A stretch of 64,000 nucleotides of DNA from Campylobacterales bacterium (lineage in GTDB: Bacteria; Campylobacterota; Campylobacteria; Campylobacterales; Sulfurospirillaceae), in NCBI GenBank assembly GCA_016930915.1, contig JAFGFU010000035.1, positions 1-64,000 on the forward strand. Direction: 5' to 3'. Made by a program: the position numbers and the translations under genes. Every line of letters starts with the position of its first letter. Within the stretch, counting starts at the first letter, position 1. Positions 7,996 to 18,688 of the stretch are shown piece after piece. Below the pieces are notes generated by a model. The model worked only from the letters and a program-made list of their open reading frames with translations. It made no database searches and was not told where the DNA came from.

Positions 7996-9024
7996 ATGCA
8001 AATTTCTAAGGTAATTAGTCTTTGTGCACTCAGTGCAACGGTTGTTTTTGGTGCAAGTAGTTTGGTTCAAAAGGTAAAGGATAATGGAATTGAAGCCATT
8101 CCTACGAGTCAATTAGAGATTTTAAAATTGATTGATGATCCCAAAGATCCAATTACCGATGCCAAAGTAGAATTGGGCAAAAAACTCTACTTTGACCCTC
8201 GTATGTCGAAGAGTTCCTTAATTAGTTGTAATACCTGTCATAATTTAGCCTTAGGGGGTGTGGATGGTATTAGTGCAGCCATTGGGCATGGTTGGACAGC
8301 CAATCCTGCACACCTAAACTCTCCAACAGTGTATAACTCTGTCTTTTTTAAAGCACAGTTTTGGGATGGGCGAAGTCCTCACTTAGCGGATCAAGCACAA
8401 GGTCCTGTACAAGCAGGTCCTGAGATGGCCGCACCTCCAAAGTTGGTTGAGCAACGTATTAATTCTATCCCTGAGTACGTGAATGAATTTAAATTTGCGT
8501 ATGGTGATAGTGTTAAAATTACCTTCGAGAAAATTACGGATACTATCGCAACATTTGAAAAAACACTGATTACTCCCTCACGTTTTGATGATTTTATGAA
8601 TGGCAATGATAATGCTCTAAGCAAAGCAGAAAAAGAGGGACTTGAAGTTTTTATGGATAAAGGATGTGCTGCATGTCACAATGGTATTGCCTTGGGTGGT
8701 ACGATGCAACCATTCCAAATTGCTGCAAAATATAAATTTGCTTCTTTAGGAGGGTTTCAAGGGGATAAAGACGGTATGGTAAAAACGCCAACACTTCGAA
8801 ATATCACTGAGACAGCGCCTTACTATCACAATGGTGCGATTTGGACACTCAAAGAAGCCATTCAAGAGATGGGAAGTACACAACTTGGCATTACGATTAA
8901 TGATGTAGAGGCTGCAAAAATTGAAACATTTTTGAAAGCACTCAAAGGAAGAAAACCTGCGGTTACGTACCCAGAATTACCAGAGAGTACAGCAAAAACG
9001 CCAAAACCTGACGCAAAACTGTAA
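7996..9024 (+). CDS. Di-haem cytochrome c peroxidase
   Basis: Periplasmic enzyme that reduces hydrogen peroxide to water using electrons from c-type cytochromes. The 342-aa protein has a signal peptide (MQISKVISLCALSATVVFGAS) and two CxxCH haem sites: CNTCH (about residue 77), the peroxidatic haem domain, and CAACH (about 222), the electron-transfer haem domain. The length matches CCP/MauG-family peroxidases. Ribosome site AAAAAGGAGAAG. Divergent from the PerR-type gene, with a dyad operator between. The c-haems would be attached by the CcsBA protein encoded later in the window. Confidence 0.95.
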   Translation: MQISKVISLCALSATVVFGASSLVQKVKDNGIEAIPTSQLEILKLIDDPKDPITDAKVELGKKLYFDPRMSKSSLISCNTCHNLALGGVDGISAAIGHGWTANPAHLNSPTVYNSVFFKAQFWDGRSPHLADQAQGPVQAGPEMAAPPKLVEQRINSIPEYVNEFKFAYGDSVKITFEKITDTIATFEKTLITPSRFDDFMNGNDNALSKAEKEGLEVFMDKGCAACHNGIALGGTMQPFQIAAKYKFASLGGFQGDKDGMVKTPTLRNITETAPYYHNGAIWTLKEAIQEMGSTQLGITINDVEAAKIETFLKALKGRKPAVTYPELPESTAKTPKPDAKL

Positions 9025-9033
9025 GGTGAATCA

Positions 9034-9060
9034 ACCCTCTTAGGCAAAACCTAAGAGGGT
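9034..9060. terminator. Hairpin terminator between ccp and nadD-rsfS
   Basis: ACCCTCTTAGG, loop CAAAA, CCTAAGAGGGT: a perfect 11-bp stem between two convergent genes, able to serve both. Confidence 0.85.
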
Positions 9061-9071
9061 CTTAATGCTTT

Positions 9072-9953
9072 TTACTCAACGCCCCGTACTTTTTTCATCT
9101 CTTCTTCTCTCTCTTTCAAGAAAAGCTCAAGATTATATTTTTGGCGGTATTGTGGAGTCATAAGATGAATGAGCATATCCCCCATATCAATGACAGTCCA
9201 GTTATCGTCCGCATCAACATTTAAAAAATTCTCACCTGCACCTTTAAGTTCCGTTTTCAGGTGATCTAAGAGTGAAAGCCCGTGTCGCTCACCCATAGTT
9301 GTTGCAATAATGACAGTATTAACAAAATAATCTTTGCCACTCATATCAAAAACTTGAATATCTTCTGCTTTTTTATCACTTAAAGCAGTGACGATTCTTT
9401 CAATTCTATTATCCATTGGATTCCTTGTGTAAAAGGCTATCACTTCATTTTCAATGGCTTTTGGGATAAAACGTTTGTCTAAAAATGAGCGTAGCTTTGA
9501 AGAGCTGATATTAACATGAATTGGTAAAATTTTCAAGTCTTTTGGCGGTATAAATGTTCCTCTTGGTGCGATAACAAATTCAACAAGTGCGCAAAGCTCT
9601 TCATAACGGTTCCATTTAGGAAGGGTTGCATACGAATCACTCCCAACAATGAGATAAAGCTTTGCATTAGGGTAAAGACTCTTTACATGTAAAACGGTTT
9701 CAATGGTGGGAACTTGCCGTTTTTGGTCACATTCATAGGAAAAAATTTCTACTTTTTCCATGCCTTTAAACATTTTAGCAAGCCAGTTTTGGCGCAAAGG
9801 AGCTGGGGCATAAAAGCTATCTTTAAATGGGCTTAAAAAGGTTGTTACAATCAATAATTTGTCAATATCTAAGACTTCAAGGGCTTTAGTAACAATGGAC
9901 TCATGCCCTGTGTGCGGAGGGTCAAACGATCCTCCAAAAATAGCAATATTCAA
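9072..9953 (-). CDS. nadD: Fused nicotinate-nucleotide adenylyltransferase / ribosomal silencing factor (NadD-RsfS)
   Basis: One uninterrupted 293-aa frame with two domains. Residues 1-178 are NadD, which makes deamido-NAD from nicotinate mononucleotide and ATP: FGGSFDPPHTGH is the nucleotidyltransferase GxFxPxHxGH motif, and ISSSKLRSFL is the ISSTxIR-type motif. From MDNRIERIV (about residue 180, coding 9072-9416) the protein is RsfS (Iojap family), which binds L14 on the 50S subunit and blocks subunit joining in starvation; IDMGDMLIHLM is its conserved segment. In Campylobacter these are two adjacent genes. No stop codon separates them here, so this is either a true fusion or a stop codon lost to an error. 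The Met at the junction could still be an internal start. Confidence 0.9.
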   Translation of the reverse strand: MNIAIFGGSFDPPHTGHESIVTKALEVLDIDKLLIVTTFLSPFKDSFYAPAPLRQNWLAKMFKGMEKVEIFSYECDQKRQVPTIETVLHVKSLYPNAKLYLIVGSDSYATLPKWNRYEELCALVEFVIAPRGTFIPPKDLKILPIHVNISSSKLRSFLDKRFIPKAIENEVIAFYTRNPMDNRIERIVTALSDKKAEDIQVFDMSGKDYFVNTVIIATTMGERHGLSLLDHLKTELKGAGENFLNVDADDNWTVIDMGDMLIHLMTPQYRQKYNLELFLKEREEEMKKVRGVE

Positions 9954-10065
9954 TGTCTCTCTCCGTGGACTTTAAACTTTTTTATACATCATTTTTGCTA
10001 AAATGATTCGCTTTTCTACGCAAGAAGTTTAATTAAAAATGACTATTATATCAAAAGGAAGACCT

Positions 10066-11067
10066 ATGGCACTCAAAATTGCTATAAATGGATTTGGTCG
10101 CATTGGAAGATGCGTTGCAAGAATTATTGATTCAAGAGATGATGTTGAGTTGGTATGTGTCAACGATACAGCAGATCGTGCTACCACAAAACAGTTACTC
10201 AAATACGATAGCGTACATGGTGTTTTCGCTGGGCACGTTGAGTTGCTTGAGAATGATTATATGCAAATGGGAAAATCAAAAGTTAAAATGTTTTCTACCC
10301 GTGATCCAAAAGAGCTTAATTTTGCAGATTACGGTGTGGATGTTGTTTTGGAGTGTACGGGTGCACTTTTAACACAAAAAGATACACAAATTTTTATTGA
10401 TAATGGCATTAAAAAAGTGATTCTCTCAGCACCTGCAAAAGATGATACTCCAACCTTTGTCATTGGTGTCAATGAAGATAAATACGCAGGTCAAGCGATT
10501 ATCTCTAATGCCAGCTGTACCACAAACTGTTTAGGACCTGTGGCAAAAATTTTAGACGATGCGTTTGGCATTGACAAGGGCTTAATGACAACCGTTCACT
10601 CCTATACAAATGATCAAAATATTTTAGATGTCAAACACCGTAAAAATGATTTACGTCGTTCTCGTGCGGCTGCGGTTAATATGATTCCTACGACCACAGG
10701 TGCAGCCAAAGCGATTGGGCTGGTTTTACCTCATTTAAAAGGAAGATTACACGGTCAAAGTGTGCGTGTTCCAACACCGAATGTTTCTATGGTAGATTTA
10801 AACGTGGTCGTTAAAAAAGCAACCACCAAAGAAGAAGTCAATGCAATTTTGAGCGAAAAAGCACAGGGTGCATTAAAAGGTATTTTGGAAGTGGATGTTG
10901 AGCAAAGAGTGTCTCAAGATTTTCTTTCTAGCTCATGGAGTTCGATTGTTGCAGTGGATTTAACCCAAGTGATTTGTGGTGATATGATTAAAGTAATGGC
11001 ATGGTATGACAATGAGTGGGGCTATTCAACCCGTTTGGTTGATATGGCATTGCACATTAGCAAATAA
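10066..11067 (+). CDS. gapA: Glyceraldehyde-3-phosphate dehydrogenase
   Basis: Interconverts glyceraldehyde 3-phosphate and 1,3-bisphosphoglycerate with NAD(P). The N-terminal Rossmann motif is INGFGRIGR, and the catalytic cysteine is in ASCTTNC (about residues 152-158). I start at the ATG at 10066 behind AAAAGGAAG, giving MALKIAINGFGRIGR and the usual 333 aa; the ORF track adds nine unlikely residues. First gene of gapA-pgk-tpiA-fabI, the same order as in Campylobacter jejuni. In this phylum the set is mostly used for gluconeogenesis. Confidence 0.97.
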   Translation: MALKIAINGFGRIGRCVARIIDSRDDVELVCVNDTADRATTKQLLKYDSVHGVFAGHVELLENDYMQMGKSKVKMFSTRDPKELNFADYGVDVVLECTGALLTQKDTQIFIDNGIKKVILSAPAKDDTPTFVIGVNEDKYAGQAIISNASCTTNCLGPVAKILDDAFGIDKGLMTTVHSYTNDQNILDVKHRKNDLRRSRAAAVNMIPTTTGAAKAIGLVLPHLKGRLHGQSVRVPTPNVSMVDLNVVVKKATTKEEVNAILSEKAQGALKGILEVDVEQRVSQDFLSSSWSSIVAVDLTQVICGDMIKVMAWYDNEWGYSTRLVDMALHISK

Positions 11068-11077
11068 AGGATAAGGC

Positions 11078-12277
11078 ATGATTCGCTCGATTCGAGACCT
11101 CGATATTGCAGGAAAAAAAGTTTTTATTCGTTGTGATTTTAATGTTCCTTTGGATGAGTTTACCAATATCACCGATGATAGGCGTGTGCGCTCCGCTATT
11201 CCTACGATTCGTTACTGTTTAGATCATGGATGTTCCATTATTTTAGCAAGCCATTTAGGTCGTCCTAAGGGTGCTGTGGAGGAAAAATATTCTCTCGCTC
11301 CTGTGCAGATGAGACTCAAACGCCTTTTGGATAAAGAGGTTATGTTGAGTTCTGATGTGATTGGTAAAGATGCGGTTGAAAAAGCGGCTGCTTTGCAACC
11401 AGGAGAGGTGCTTTTACTTGAGAATTTACGATTTCACAAAGGCGAAACAAGCAATGATGAAGAGTTTGCCAAAGCTTTAGCGGATATGGCGGATATTTAT
11501 ATTAATGATGCGTTTGGTGTTTGCCATAGAGCGCATGCTTCAGTTGAGGCGATTACGCACTATTTCAATGAAAAAACATCGGCTGCTGGATTTTTGCTCC
11601 AGAAAGAAATAGAGTTTTCACGCAATCTGCTTCGTCGCCCTACACGTCCGTTTGTGGCTGTTGTGGGTGGAAGTAAAGTAAGTGGTAAGCTTCAAGCCCT
11701 TGTTAATCTTTTGCCTCGTGTCGATAAACTGGTTATTGGTGGTGGTATGGCGTTTACCTTTTTAAAAGCACAAGGGCTTGATATTGGTAATTCTATCGTT
11801 GAAGATGATTTACTCGATGAGGCGAATCGTGTGATGGAAGAGGCAAAACGTTTGGGTGTTAAAATTTATCTACCTGTAGATGTCGTAGCAGCACAAACCT
11901 GCTCACAAGATGCAACGATTAAGTTTGTCACGGTTCAAGAGATTCCAAAAGGATGGATGGGACTTGACATTGGACCTGCAACTTCACGTCTCTTTAGAGA
12001 AGCCTTAGCAGATGCGCAAACGATTCTTTGGAATGGACCAATGGGTGTGTTTGAGCTTGAGAAATTTTCCAAAGGAAGTTTTAAAATGTCCCATGTGATT
12101 GCGGAGGCTCATGCCACAACCGTGGTAGGTGGTGGAGATACTGCTGATGTGGTTGCTCGTGCTGGGGATGCTGATGAGATGACATTTATCTCCACAGGCG
12201 GTGGGGCTAGTTTAGAGCTTATTGAAGGAAAAGAACTTCCTGGTGTTAAAGTCCTCGCAAAAAGTGAGAACCTCTAA
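11078..12277 (+). CDS. pgk: Phosphoglycerate kinase
   Basis: Transfers phosphate between 1,3-bisphosphoglycerate and ADP; cytoplasmic. The 399-aa length is normal. The N-terminal substrate-binding motif [10 protein letters not shown] (about residues 18-27) and the segment ASHLGRPKG are present, as are [10 protein letters not shown] and the C-terminal nucleotide loop [18 protein letters not shown]. Ribosome site AAAGGATAAGGC before the ATG; ten bases separate it from gapA and two bases from tpiA. Confidence 0.97.
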   Translation: MIRSIRDLDIAGKKVFIRCDFNVPLDEFTNITDDRRVRSAIPTIRYCLDHGCSIILASHLGRPKGAVEEKYSLAPVQMRLKRLLDKEVMLSSDVIGKDAVEKAAALQPGEVLLLENLRFHKGETSNDEEFAKALADMADIYINDAFGVCHRAHASVEAITHYFNEKTSAAGFLLQKEIEFSRNLLRRPTRPFVAVVGGSKVSGKLQALVNLLPRVDKLVIGGGMAFTFLKAQGLDIGNSIVEDDLLDEANRVMEEAKRLGVKIYLPVDVVAAQTCSQDATIKFVTVQEIPKGWMGLDIGPATSRLFREALADAQTILWNGPMGVFELEKFSKGSFKMSHVIAEAHATTVVGGGDTADVVARAGDADEMTFISTGGGASLELIEGKELPGVKVLAKSENL

Positions 12278-12279
12278 GC

Positions 12280-13829
<1,550 letters not shown>

Positions 13830-13837
13830 GCAAAACT

Positions 13838-14806
13838 ATGAAGCTTGTGCTACAAAAACTTTTGTACGTAGCTCTGATGCTTTGCCTTATTTCGCTTATC
13901 TCTTTTGGGGCTATTCATCTAGCTCCAAACTCTTTTTTTGCCAGTGGTGATTTGAATCCCAATATTACGCCTGAATCCTTAGAGCAACTTAAACGTGTTT
14001 ATGGGCTTGATCAATCTTTATGGATGCAGTTCTTCTCGTGGTTTAAAGCAATCATACAGCTTGATTTTGGCATCTCTTTTGCCAGTGGAAAATTAGTGCG
14101 TGAAGAGATTTTGGAGCGCTTACCTATTACCCTTTTCATGAATGTCATAAGTATGTTTTTTGTTTTTGTGTTAGCCCTTTATTGGGGAATTAAATCTGCG
14201 ATGAGGTCGAAGAGTCTGTATGATAAAACGATTAAGCAGTTTGCATTATTAAGTTATGCAATGCCTTCTTTTTATCTTGCCTTATTGTTAGTTATTTTTT
14301 TTGCAGTTGAGTGGAAGATCTTTCCCCTTTCTGGATTGCATTCACAGGGAATGAACTACGTTGGATGGCGTTATTTTGCGGATGTCGCATGGCATTTGGT
14401 ATTACCTGTTTTTGTCATGATTTTTGGTGGACTTGGTAGCTTGATAATTTATGTGAGAAGTTTGACACTGAACATCTTAAAGAGTGACTATATCTTTTTT
14501 GCACAAAGTAGAGGCGTTGAGGGTAGAGCGCTCTTAATACGCTTTATTTTACCCAATCTTTCTCCTCCTATTGTAACTATGTTAGGGCTTTCTTTGCCTG
14601 GATTAATCGGGGGAAGTGTTATTTTAGAATCTATTTTTGCTATTAATGGCATGGGACTTTTATTTTATCAAAGTGCACTCAGTCGAGATTATCCTGTGAT
14701 TATGGGCATCCTGATAATTTCTTCATTTCTAACGTTACTTGGCAATATAATTGCTGATTTAGTTTTAACAAAACTTAATCCACATTTTAAAAGGAGAACT
14801 CTATGA
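13838..14806 (+). CDS. DppB/OppB-type ABC transporter permease (orphan)
   Basis: 322-aa inner membrane permease of the peptide/nickel (DppB/OppB) family. It has an N-terminal membrane helix, a periplasmic segment and five further helices, with the cytoplasmic EAA-type loop SRGVEGRALLIRFILPNLSPP (about residues 226-246), which contacts the ATPase. No partner permease (DppC), ATPases or binding protein lie beside it; the neighbours are fabI and a tiny lipoprotein. The missing subunits may be elsewhere, or this is a remnant of a larger operon. Substrate unknown. Confidence 0.88.
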   Translation: MKLVLQKLLYVALMLCLISLISFGAIHLAPNSFFASGDLNPNITPESLEQLKRVYGLDQSLWMQFFSWFKAIIQLDFGISFASGKLVREEILERLPITLFMNVISMFFVFVLALYWGIKSAMRSKSLYDKTIKQFALLSYAMPSFYLALLLVIFFAVEWKIFPLSGLHSQGMNYVGWRYFADVAWHLVLPVFVMIFGGLGSLIIYVRSLTLNILKSDYIFFAQSRGVEGRALLIRFILPNLSPPIVTMLGLSLPGLIGGSVILESIFAINGMGLLFYQSALSRDYPVIMGILIISSFLTLLGNIIADLVLTKLNPHFKRRTL

Positions 14807-14952
14807 AATATATTGTAACTATTTTGTTTGTAACGCTTTTAAGCGGATGTGCGACATGGGGTGGTATTAAAAAAGATACACGAGATGGTGCAGAATGGAC
14901 AAAAGAGAAGATCAATCAAGGTGCTTCGTACGTTAAAGAGAAAACAGACTAA
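14803..14952 (+). CDS. 49-aa entericidin-like lipoprotein (absent from the ORF track)
   Basis: A short gene starting at the ATG that overlaps the permease stop (ATGA), behind AAAAGGAGAACT. The product has a lipoprotein signal with the lipobox LLSGC at residues 13-17. The mature peptide CATWGGIKKDTRDGAEW is Trp-, Lys- and Asp/Glu-rich and ends in VKEKTD. Entericidin-family lipoproteins have this size and a similar C-x-n-G-x-D pattern, so that family is my best guess. It is too short for the supplied track, but the coupling, ribosome site and lipobox together support it. Confidence 0.8.
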   Translation: MKYIVTILFVTLLSGCATWGGIKKDTRDGAEWTKEKINQGASYVKEKTD

Positions 14953-14956
14953 ACAA

Positions 14957-14994
14957 TGTTACATGTAAAGTTTTTTAGGCTTTACATGTAAAGA
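14957..14994. terminator. Paired palindromes forming a hairpin between convergent genes
   Basis: Two TACATGTA-family copies 22 bases apart. ACATGTAAAG (14961-14970) and CTTTACATGT (14980-14989) form a 10-bp stem around TTTTTTAGG. The location between the lipoprotein and nusA 3' ends fits a terminator. Confidence 0.6.
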
Positions 14995-14997
14995 GTG

Positions 14998-16119
14998 TTA
15001 TAAATTGCCAAAGAGATTTTTAAGGGCGTTTGGATCACGTTGTGCTTGTTGTTCATCTGAAGATGTTTCTGTGGCAGTAGATGTTCCAGATTCAATGAGC
15101 TCAATTTCCATACCCGTTAGCATTGAAGTAAGACGAATATTGATACCATTTTTTCCAATGGCTTTAGATTTTTGATCGCTTGGAAGAGTGACGATTGCTT
15201 TGCCATTTTGAATTTTTACATTTGAAATAATCGCAGGGCTTAATGCGCGTGAGATAAAAATTTCAGGAATACTTGAAAACTCAATACAATCAATATTTTC
15301 ATTGTGTAATTCTTTGCTTACGGCATTGATTCGAGCGCCTTTTGTTCCAACGGTTGCTCCGACGGCATCAATATTGGGGTGCAAAGACATTAATGAAATT
15401 TTAGCACGATCGCCTGGAATACGTGCGCTTCCCATGATTTTAATCAGCCCATCTTTGATTTCGGGTACTTCTAATTCTAAAAGAGATTCTAAAAATTTAG
15501 GGCTGGTACGGGAAAGTTCGACATACATGCCTTGAGATTTGTCAATGAGGACTTTACGAATGACAGATTTAACGACATTTCCTACTTTAAATTTTTCACC
15601 TTTAATACGGTTTTTACGAGGTAAAACCGCTCTAATCTCATCAATTTCAATATAAGTATTCTCGTCGTTATCAACACGTACAACACTGCCAAAAACGGTT
15701 TTGCCAACTAATTTTTGGTATTTGTCAAAAATATTATTTTCCAATAAACGTTGAATGTGGTACTCTAATTCTCGCTGAAGTGTTGCTGCAGCGGTTCTGC
15801 CTAAATTATCAAGAGGAAGTTCATAGGTCAATTCATCACCAATTTCAATTTCAGGGTCAACTTCTTTAGCCTCTTTTATGGCAATAAAATTTTCATTTCC
15901 CTCCAATAAACGCTCATCATCAGGGCTGACGACAGTAACTTTTTGATAGAGTTTAAGTGTTTTGGTTGCTGGGTCAATTTCAGCGCCATATTCATATTCG
16001 CCACCATAAATTTTCTTAGCGGTTTTGACCAATGCTAGAGTGACTGTATTACGAACTTCGTTAATATCTAAGCCCTTTTCATGGGCAATAGACTCTATAA
16101 TGTCTACAATTTTTTCCAT
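14998..16119 (-). CDS. nusA: Transcription termination/antitermination factor NusA
   Basis: Binds RNA polymerase and nascent RNA to modulate pausing, termination and antitermination. From the ATG at 16119 (AAGGAAACTT ribosome site) the protein is 373 aa: an N-terminal polymerase-binding domain (residues 1-125), an S1 domain (KTVFGSVVRVDND onward) and two KH domains with GTKGARINAVSKEL and the second GxxG in IGKNGINIRL. The ORF track start adds eight implausible residues. It lacks the C-terminal acidic repeats of E. coli NusA, as is common outside gammaproteobacteria. It is divergent from the HP0268-like gene and miaB, an arrangement also seen in Campylobacter. Confidence 0.96.
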   Translation of the reverse strand: MEKIVDIIESIAHEKGLDINEVRNTVTLALVKTAKKIYGGEYEYGAEIDPATKTLKLYQKVTVVSPDDERLLEGNENFIAIKEAKEVDPEIEIGDELTYELPLDNLGRTAAATLQRELEYHIQRLLENNIFDKYQKLVGKTVFGSVVRVDNDENTYIEIDEIRAVLPRKNRIKGEKFKVGNVVKSVIRKVLIDKSQGMYVELSRTSPKFLESLLELEVPEIKDGLIKIMGSARIPGDRAKISLMSLHPNIDAVGATVGTKGARINAVSKELHNENIDCIEFSSIPEIFISRALSPAIISNVKIQNGKAIVTLPSDQKSKAIGKNGINIRLTSMLTGMEIELIESGTSTATETSSDEQQAQRDPNALKNLFGNL

Positions 16120-16379
16120 AAGTTTCCTTAATAAAAGATACATATTTTATATCATGGTGTGATAATCGCAATGATGAAAAATCAAAAAATACATGGAAAT
16201 TTGAACGATTGCGAGATGAAGAAAAATATTATAGCCAAAATCTTCTTGTTTTTTCTTTATAAGAAAGCTTGTTTATGCTCTTAATGAGGAATTTATCGAA
16301 AAAAAAGTATACTTCGCGATATATCTTTGTGCATTTTGGACACATACGATAACTTTCTCGAATAGAAAAGAGGTTTACG

Positions 16380-16622
16380 ATGGAAATTAAATTAGCAAGA
16401 AATGAAATCAATGGAAAACCAAAGACAATTACCTTGGAAAAAGTGACTGAAATTATCGAAAAAGAGGGACAAAAAATATTTTATTTCGATAAAGAGAATT
16501 CTCATAAAGATTTGGTTGCTTTGGTAGAAAATTTTGAAGCCAAAGGGTTTAGTGTTTACCTTCGTGATATTAAATACGGTTTAGGTGAGAGTGATTATAT
16601 GTACGAAGTACACATTTTATAA
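16380..16622 (+). CDS. HP0268-family protein (Smr-like small nuclease family)
   Basis: 80-aa protein of the Campylobacterota-specific family typified by Helicobacter pylori HP0268. Matching features are the N-terminal KLARN, the centre [14 protein letters not shown] and the C-terminal [10 protein letters not shown]0268 is reported to have an Smr-like fold and nicking-endonuclease/RNase activity. As in Helicobacter, it lies directly upstream of miaB; the miaB reading frame begins just after or within its 3' end. The activity of this homologue is inferred. Confidence 0.85.
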   Translation: MEIKLARNEINGKPKTITLEKVTEIIEKEGQKIFYFDKENSHKDLVALVENFEAKGFSVYLRDIKYGLGESDYMYEVHIL

Positions 16623-16632
16623 GGCTTTTATT

Positions 16633-17949
16633 TTGGGTATTAAAGAGGAAAAAAAGCTTTATATTGAAACGCTAGGTTGTGCGATGAATGTGCGTGATTC
16701 TGAGCACATTATTGCAGAACTTGGCGATAAAGAAAATTATGTCTTAACAAGCAACCTACACGAAGCTGATTTGATTTTGGTTAATACGTGTAGTGTTCGT
16801 GAAAAACCTGTGAGTAAACTTTTTTCAGAGATTGGTAAATACAATCTTCAAAAAAAAGAGGGCGCAAAAATAGGTGTCTGCGGATGCACGGCAAGTCACT
16901 TGGGTAAAGAAATTTTTAGACGTGCCCCTTATGTGAGTTTTGTTGTTGGTGCCCGTAATGTTTCTAAAATTTCCACAGCGGTGAACACAGAAAAATTTTT
17001 AAGCGTTGACATTGACTATGATGAGAGCGATTATGCATTTGGTGAGTATCGCAATAATCGCTACAAAGCTTATGTCAATATCTCTATTGGATGCGATAAG
17101 CAGTGTACGTACTGCATTGTGCCACATACCAGAGGTGATGAGATTTCTATTCCTGCAGATTTAATTATTCAAGAAGCACAAAAAGCAGCACAAAAAGGTG
17201 CTAAAGAGATTTTTTTACTGGGGCAAAATGTTAATAACTATGGTAAACGTTTTAGTTCAAGTAGCCATGAAAAAATGGATTTTTCAGATTTGCTCAACCG
17301 TGTCAGTGAAATTGAGGAAGTAGAGCGTATTCGATTTACCTCTCCACATCCTTTGCATATGGATGACAAATTTTTAGAGACATTTGCAAAGAATCCTAAA
17401 GTGTGTAAATCTATGCATATGCCCCTTCAAAGTGGTTCAACTCATATTTTAACGCAAATGAAAAGGGGCTACAGCAAAGAGTGGTTTTTAAATCGAGCGT
17501 TAAAGTTAAAAGAGATGATACCAGATGTTTCTATTAGTACCGATATTATTGTTGGTTTTCCTGGTGAGAGTGAAGCTGATTTTGAAGATACGCTAGATGT
17601 AATGAGGCAAGTAAAATTTGATCAAATTTTTGCATTTAAATATTCTCCTCGTCCTTTAACCAAAGCAGCTGAATTTACCAATCAAGTAGATGTTGAAGTA
17701 GCAGCTGAACGTTTAGAGCGTCTTCAAAGCTTGCAAGATGCCATTTTAGATGAAATTTCTGAGAGTAAAAGAGATAAGGTTTATGCAGTTTATATTGATG
17801 AACTTCGTAACAGTGGCTTTTTAGCAGGACGAACTGACAATAACGCATTGGTTCAAATTAAAGGTGATGAAAATTTATTAGGTCAAACTGTTAATATTAA
17901 AATCACCAATCCCAAACGACTCTCTTTGTATGGCGAAATTGTTCTCTAA
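16633..17949 (+). CDS. miaB: tRNA-2-methylthio-N6-isopentenyladenosine37 synthase MiaB
   Basis: Radical-SAM enzyme that adds the methylthio group to i6A37 in tRNAs reading UNN codons. N-terminal cluster-binding cysteines occur in [16 protein letters not shown] and GVCGC; the radical-SAM motif is CDKQCTYC (C-x3-C-x2-C); a C-terminal TRAM domain follows. I place the start at TTG 16633, behind AAGG eleven bases after the upstream stop, giving [16 protein letters not shown] and 438 aa. The track ATG at 16585 lies inside the HP0268-like gene and adds unlikely residues. Confidence 0.95.
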   Translation: MGIKEEKKLYIETLGCAMNVRDSEHIIAELGDKENYVLTSNLHEADLILVNTCSVREKPVSKLFSEIGKYNLQKKEGAKIGVCGCTASHLGKEIFRRAPYVSFVVGARNVSKISTAVNTEKFLSVDIDYDESDYAFGEYRNNRYKAYVNISIGCDKQCTYCIVPHTRGDEISIPADLIIQEAQKAAQKGAKEIFLLGQNVNNYGKRFSSSSHEKMDFSDLLNRVSEIEEVERIRFTSPHPLHMDDKFLETFAKNPKVCKSMHMPLQSGSTHILTQMKRGYSKEWFLNRALKLKEMIPDVSISTDIIVGFPGESEADFEDTLDVMRQVKFDQIFAFKYSPRPLTKAAEFTNQVDVEVAAERLERLQSLQDAILDEISESKRDKVYAVYIDELRNSGFLAGRTDNNALVQIKGDENLLGQTVNIKITNPKRLSLYGEIVL

Positions 17950-18574
17950 AACATTGAAGCGCAGGCTTTTAGTATGGTTGGTTCCGCCGTTTATTTATCT
18001 TGTTATAAAGCTTCTGTTCTTTACATGTAAAAAAAGATTTTATTTTTCGGTAAATGGCTCTGCTATGCCGAGTATTTATGCTATTTGGCATGGAGAGCTT
18101 TTAATGGCGGCTATGGCGTATACATCGTATTCAAAGCGTGTCAGTATTGATACGATTGTGAGTAATCATTTTGATGGCGAGTTGGTGGCTAAATTGATGC
18201 GTTTATTTGGAGGAGGTACCATTCGGGGGAGTTCTTCCAAAGGGGGTGTCTCGGCACTGCGTCAAGCACTTAAAGCTCTTCAAAATGGACGGGATATTGG
18301 CATTACGCCTGATGGTCCTCGTGGACCTAGGCACAGTGTGGCAGATGGTGCTGCTGCATTGGCTCGGATTAAACGAGTTCCTATTATTACAATGCATTGT
18401 GAGCCATCTTCTTCTTGGAAAATGAAAAGTTGGGATCATTTTTGCATTCCAAAACCTTTTTCTACCTTAGACTTTTATTACAGTGATCCTTTTTATGTAC
18501 ATGAGCTCTCTTTGGATGAGGCCAAAGCTTTGATACAAAAAGAACTGTTAAAACACAATCGTGAATTATCCTAA
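17930..18574 (+). CDS. DUF374 lysophospholipid acyltransferase-family protein
   Basis: 214-aa protein with one N-terminal membrane anchor (about residues 14-32) and an acyltransferase-like domain. The blocks [21 protein letters not shown] and TPDGPRGPR are the signature of the DUF374 family, distantly related to PlsC/LpxL-type acyltransferases that modify membrane lipids or lipid A. The substrate is not known from sequence. It overlaps miaB by 20 bases; the same gene follows miaB in Campylobacter. Confidence 0.85.
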   Translation: MAKLFSKTLKRRLLVWLVPPFIYLVIKLLFFTCKKRFYFSVNGSAMPSIYAIWHGELLMAAMAYTSYSKRVSIDTIVSNHFDGELVAKLMRLFGGGTIRGSSSKGGVSALRQALKALQNGRDIGITPDGPRGPRHSVADGAAALARIKRVPIITMHCEPSSSWKMKSWDHFCIPKPFSTLDFYYSDPFYVHELSLDEAKALIQKELLKHNRELS

Positions 18575-18584
18575 TGAAAATGGT

Positions 18585-18627
18585 ACTATTCTTGCTTCAT
18601 ATTTTACGAAACTTAAGCAAGAATAGT
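18585..18627 (+). terminator. Long inverted repeat after the acyltransferase gene
   Basis: ACTATTCTTGCTT and AAGCAAGAATAGT form a perfect 13-bp stem with a 17-base loop, 11 bases past the stop codon. No strong U-run follows. It may be a terminator or a processing site before the next operon. Confidence 0.55.
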
Positions 18628-18688
18628 CTAATATATATTAAAATTCAAATTAACACAAGAGTAATGCAGTGAACAAAGAGAGAGTCGT

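Noticed and set aside
9034-9060. Riboswitch before ccp or nadD
   Set aside because: It is a simple perfect hairpin at two convergent gene ends, not upstream of either gene.
16229-16411. 60-aa minus-strand ORF between nusA and the HP0268-like gene
   Set aside because: Overlaps the start of the HP0268-like gene and covers a promoter-like AT-rich gap; no ribosome site.
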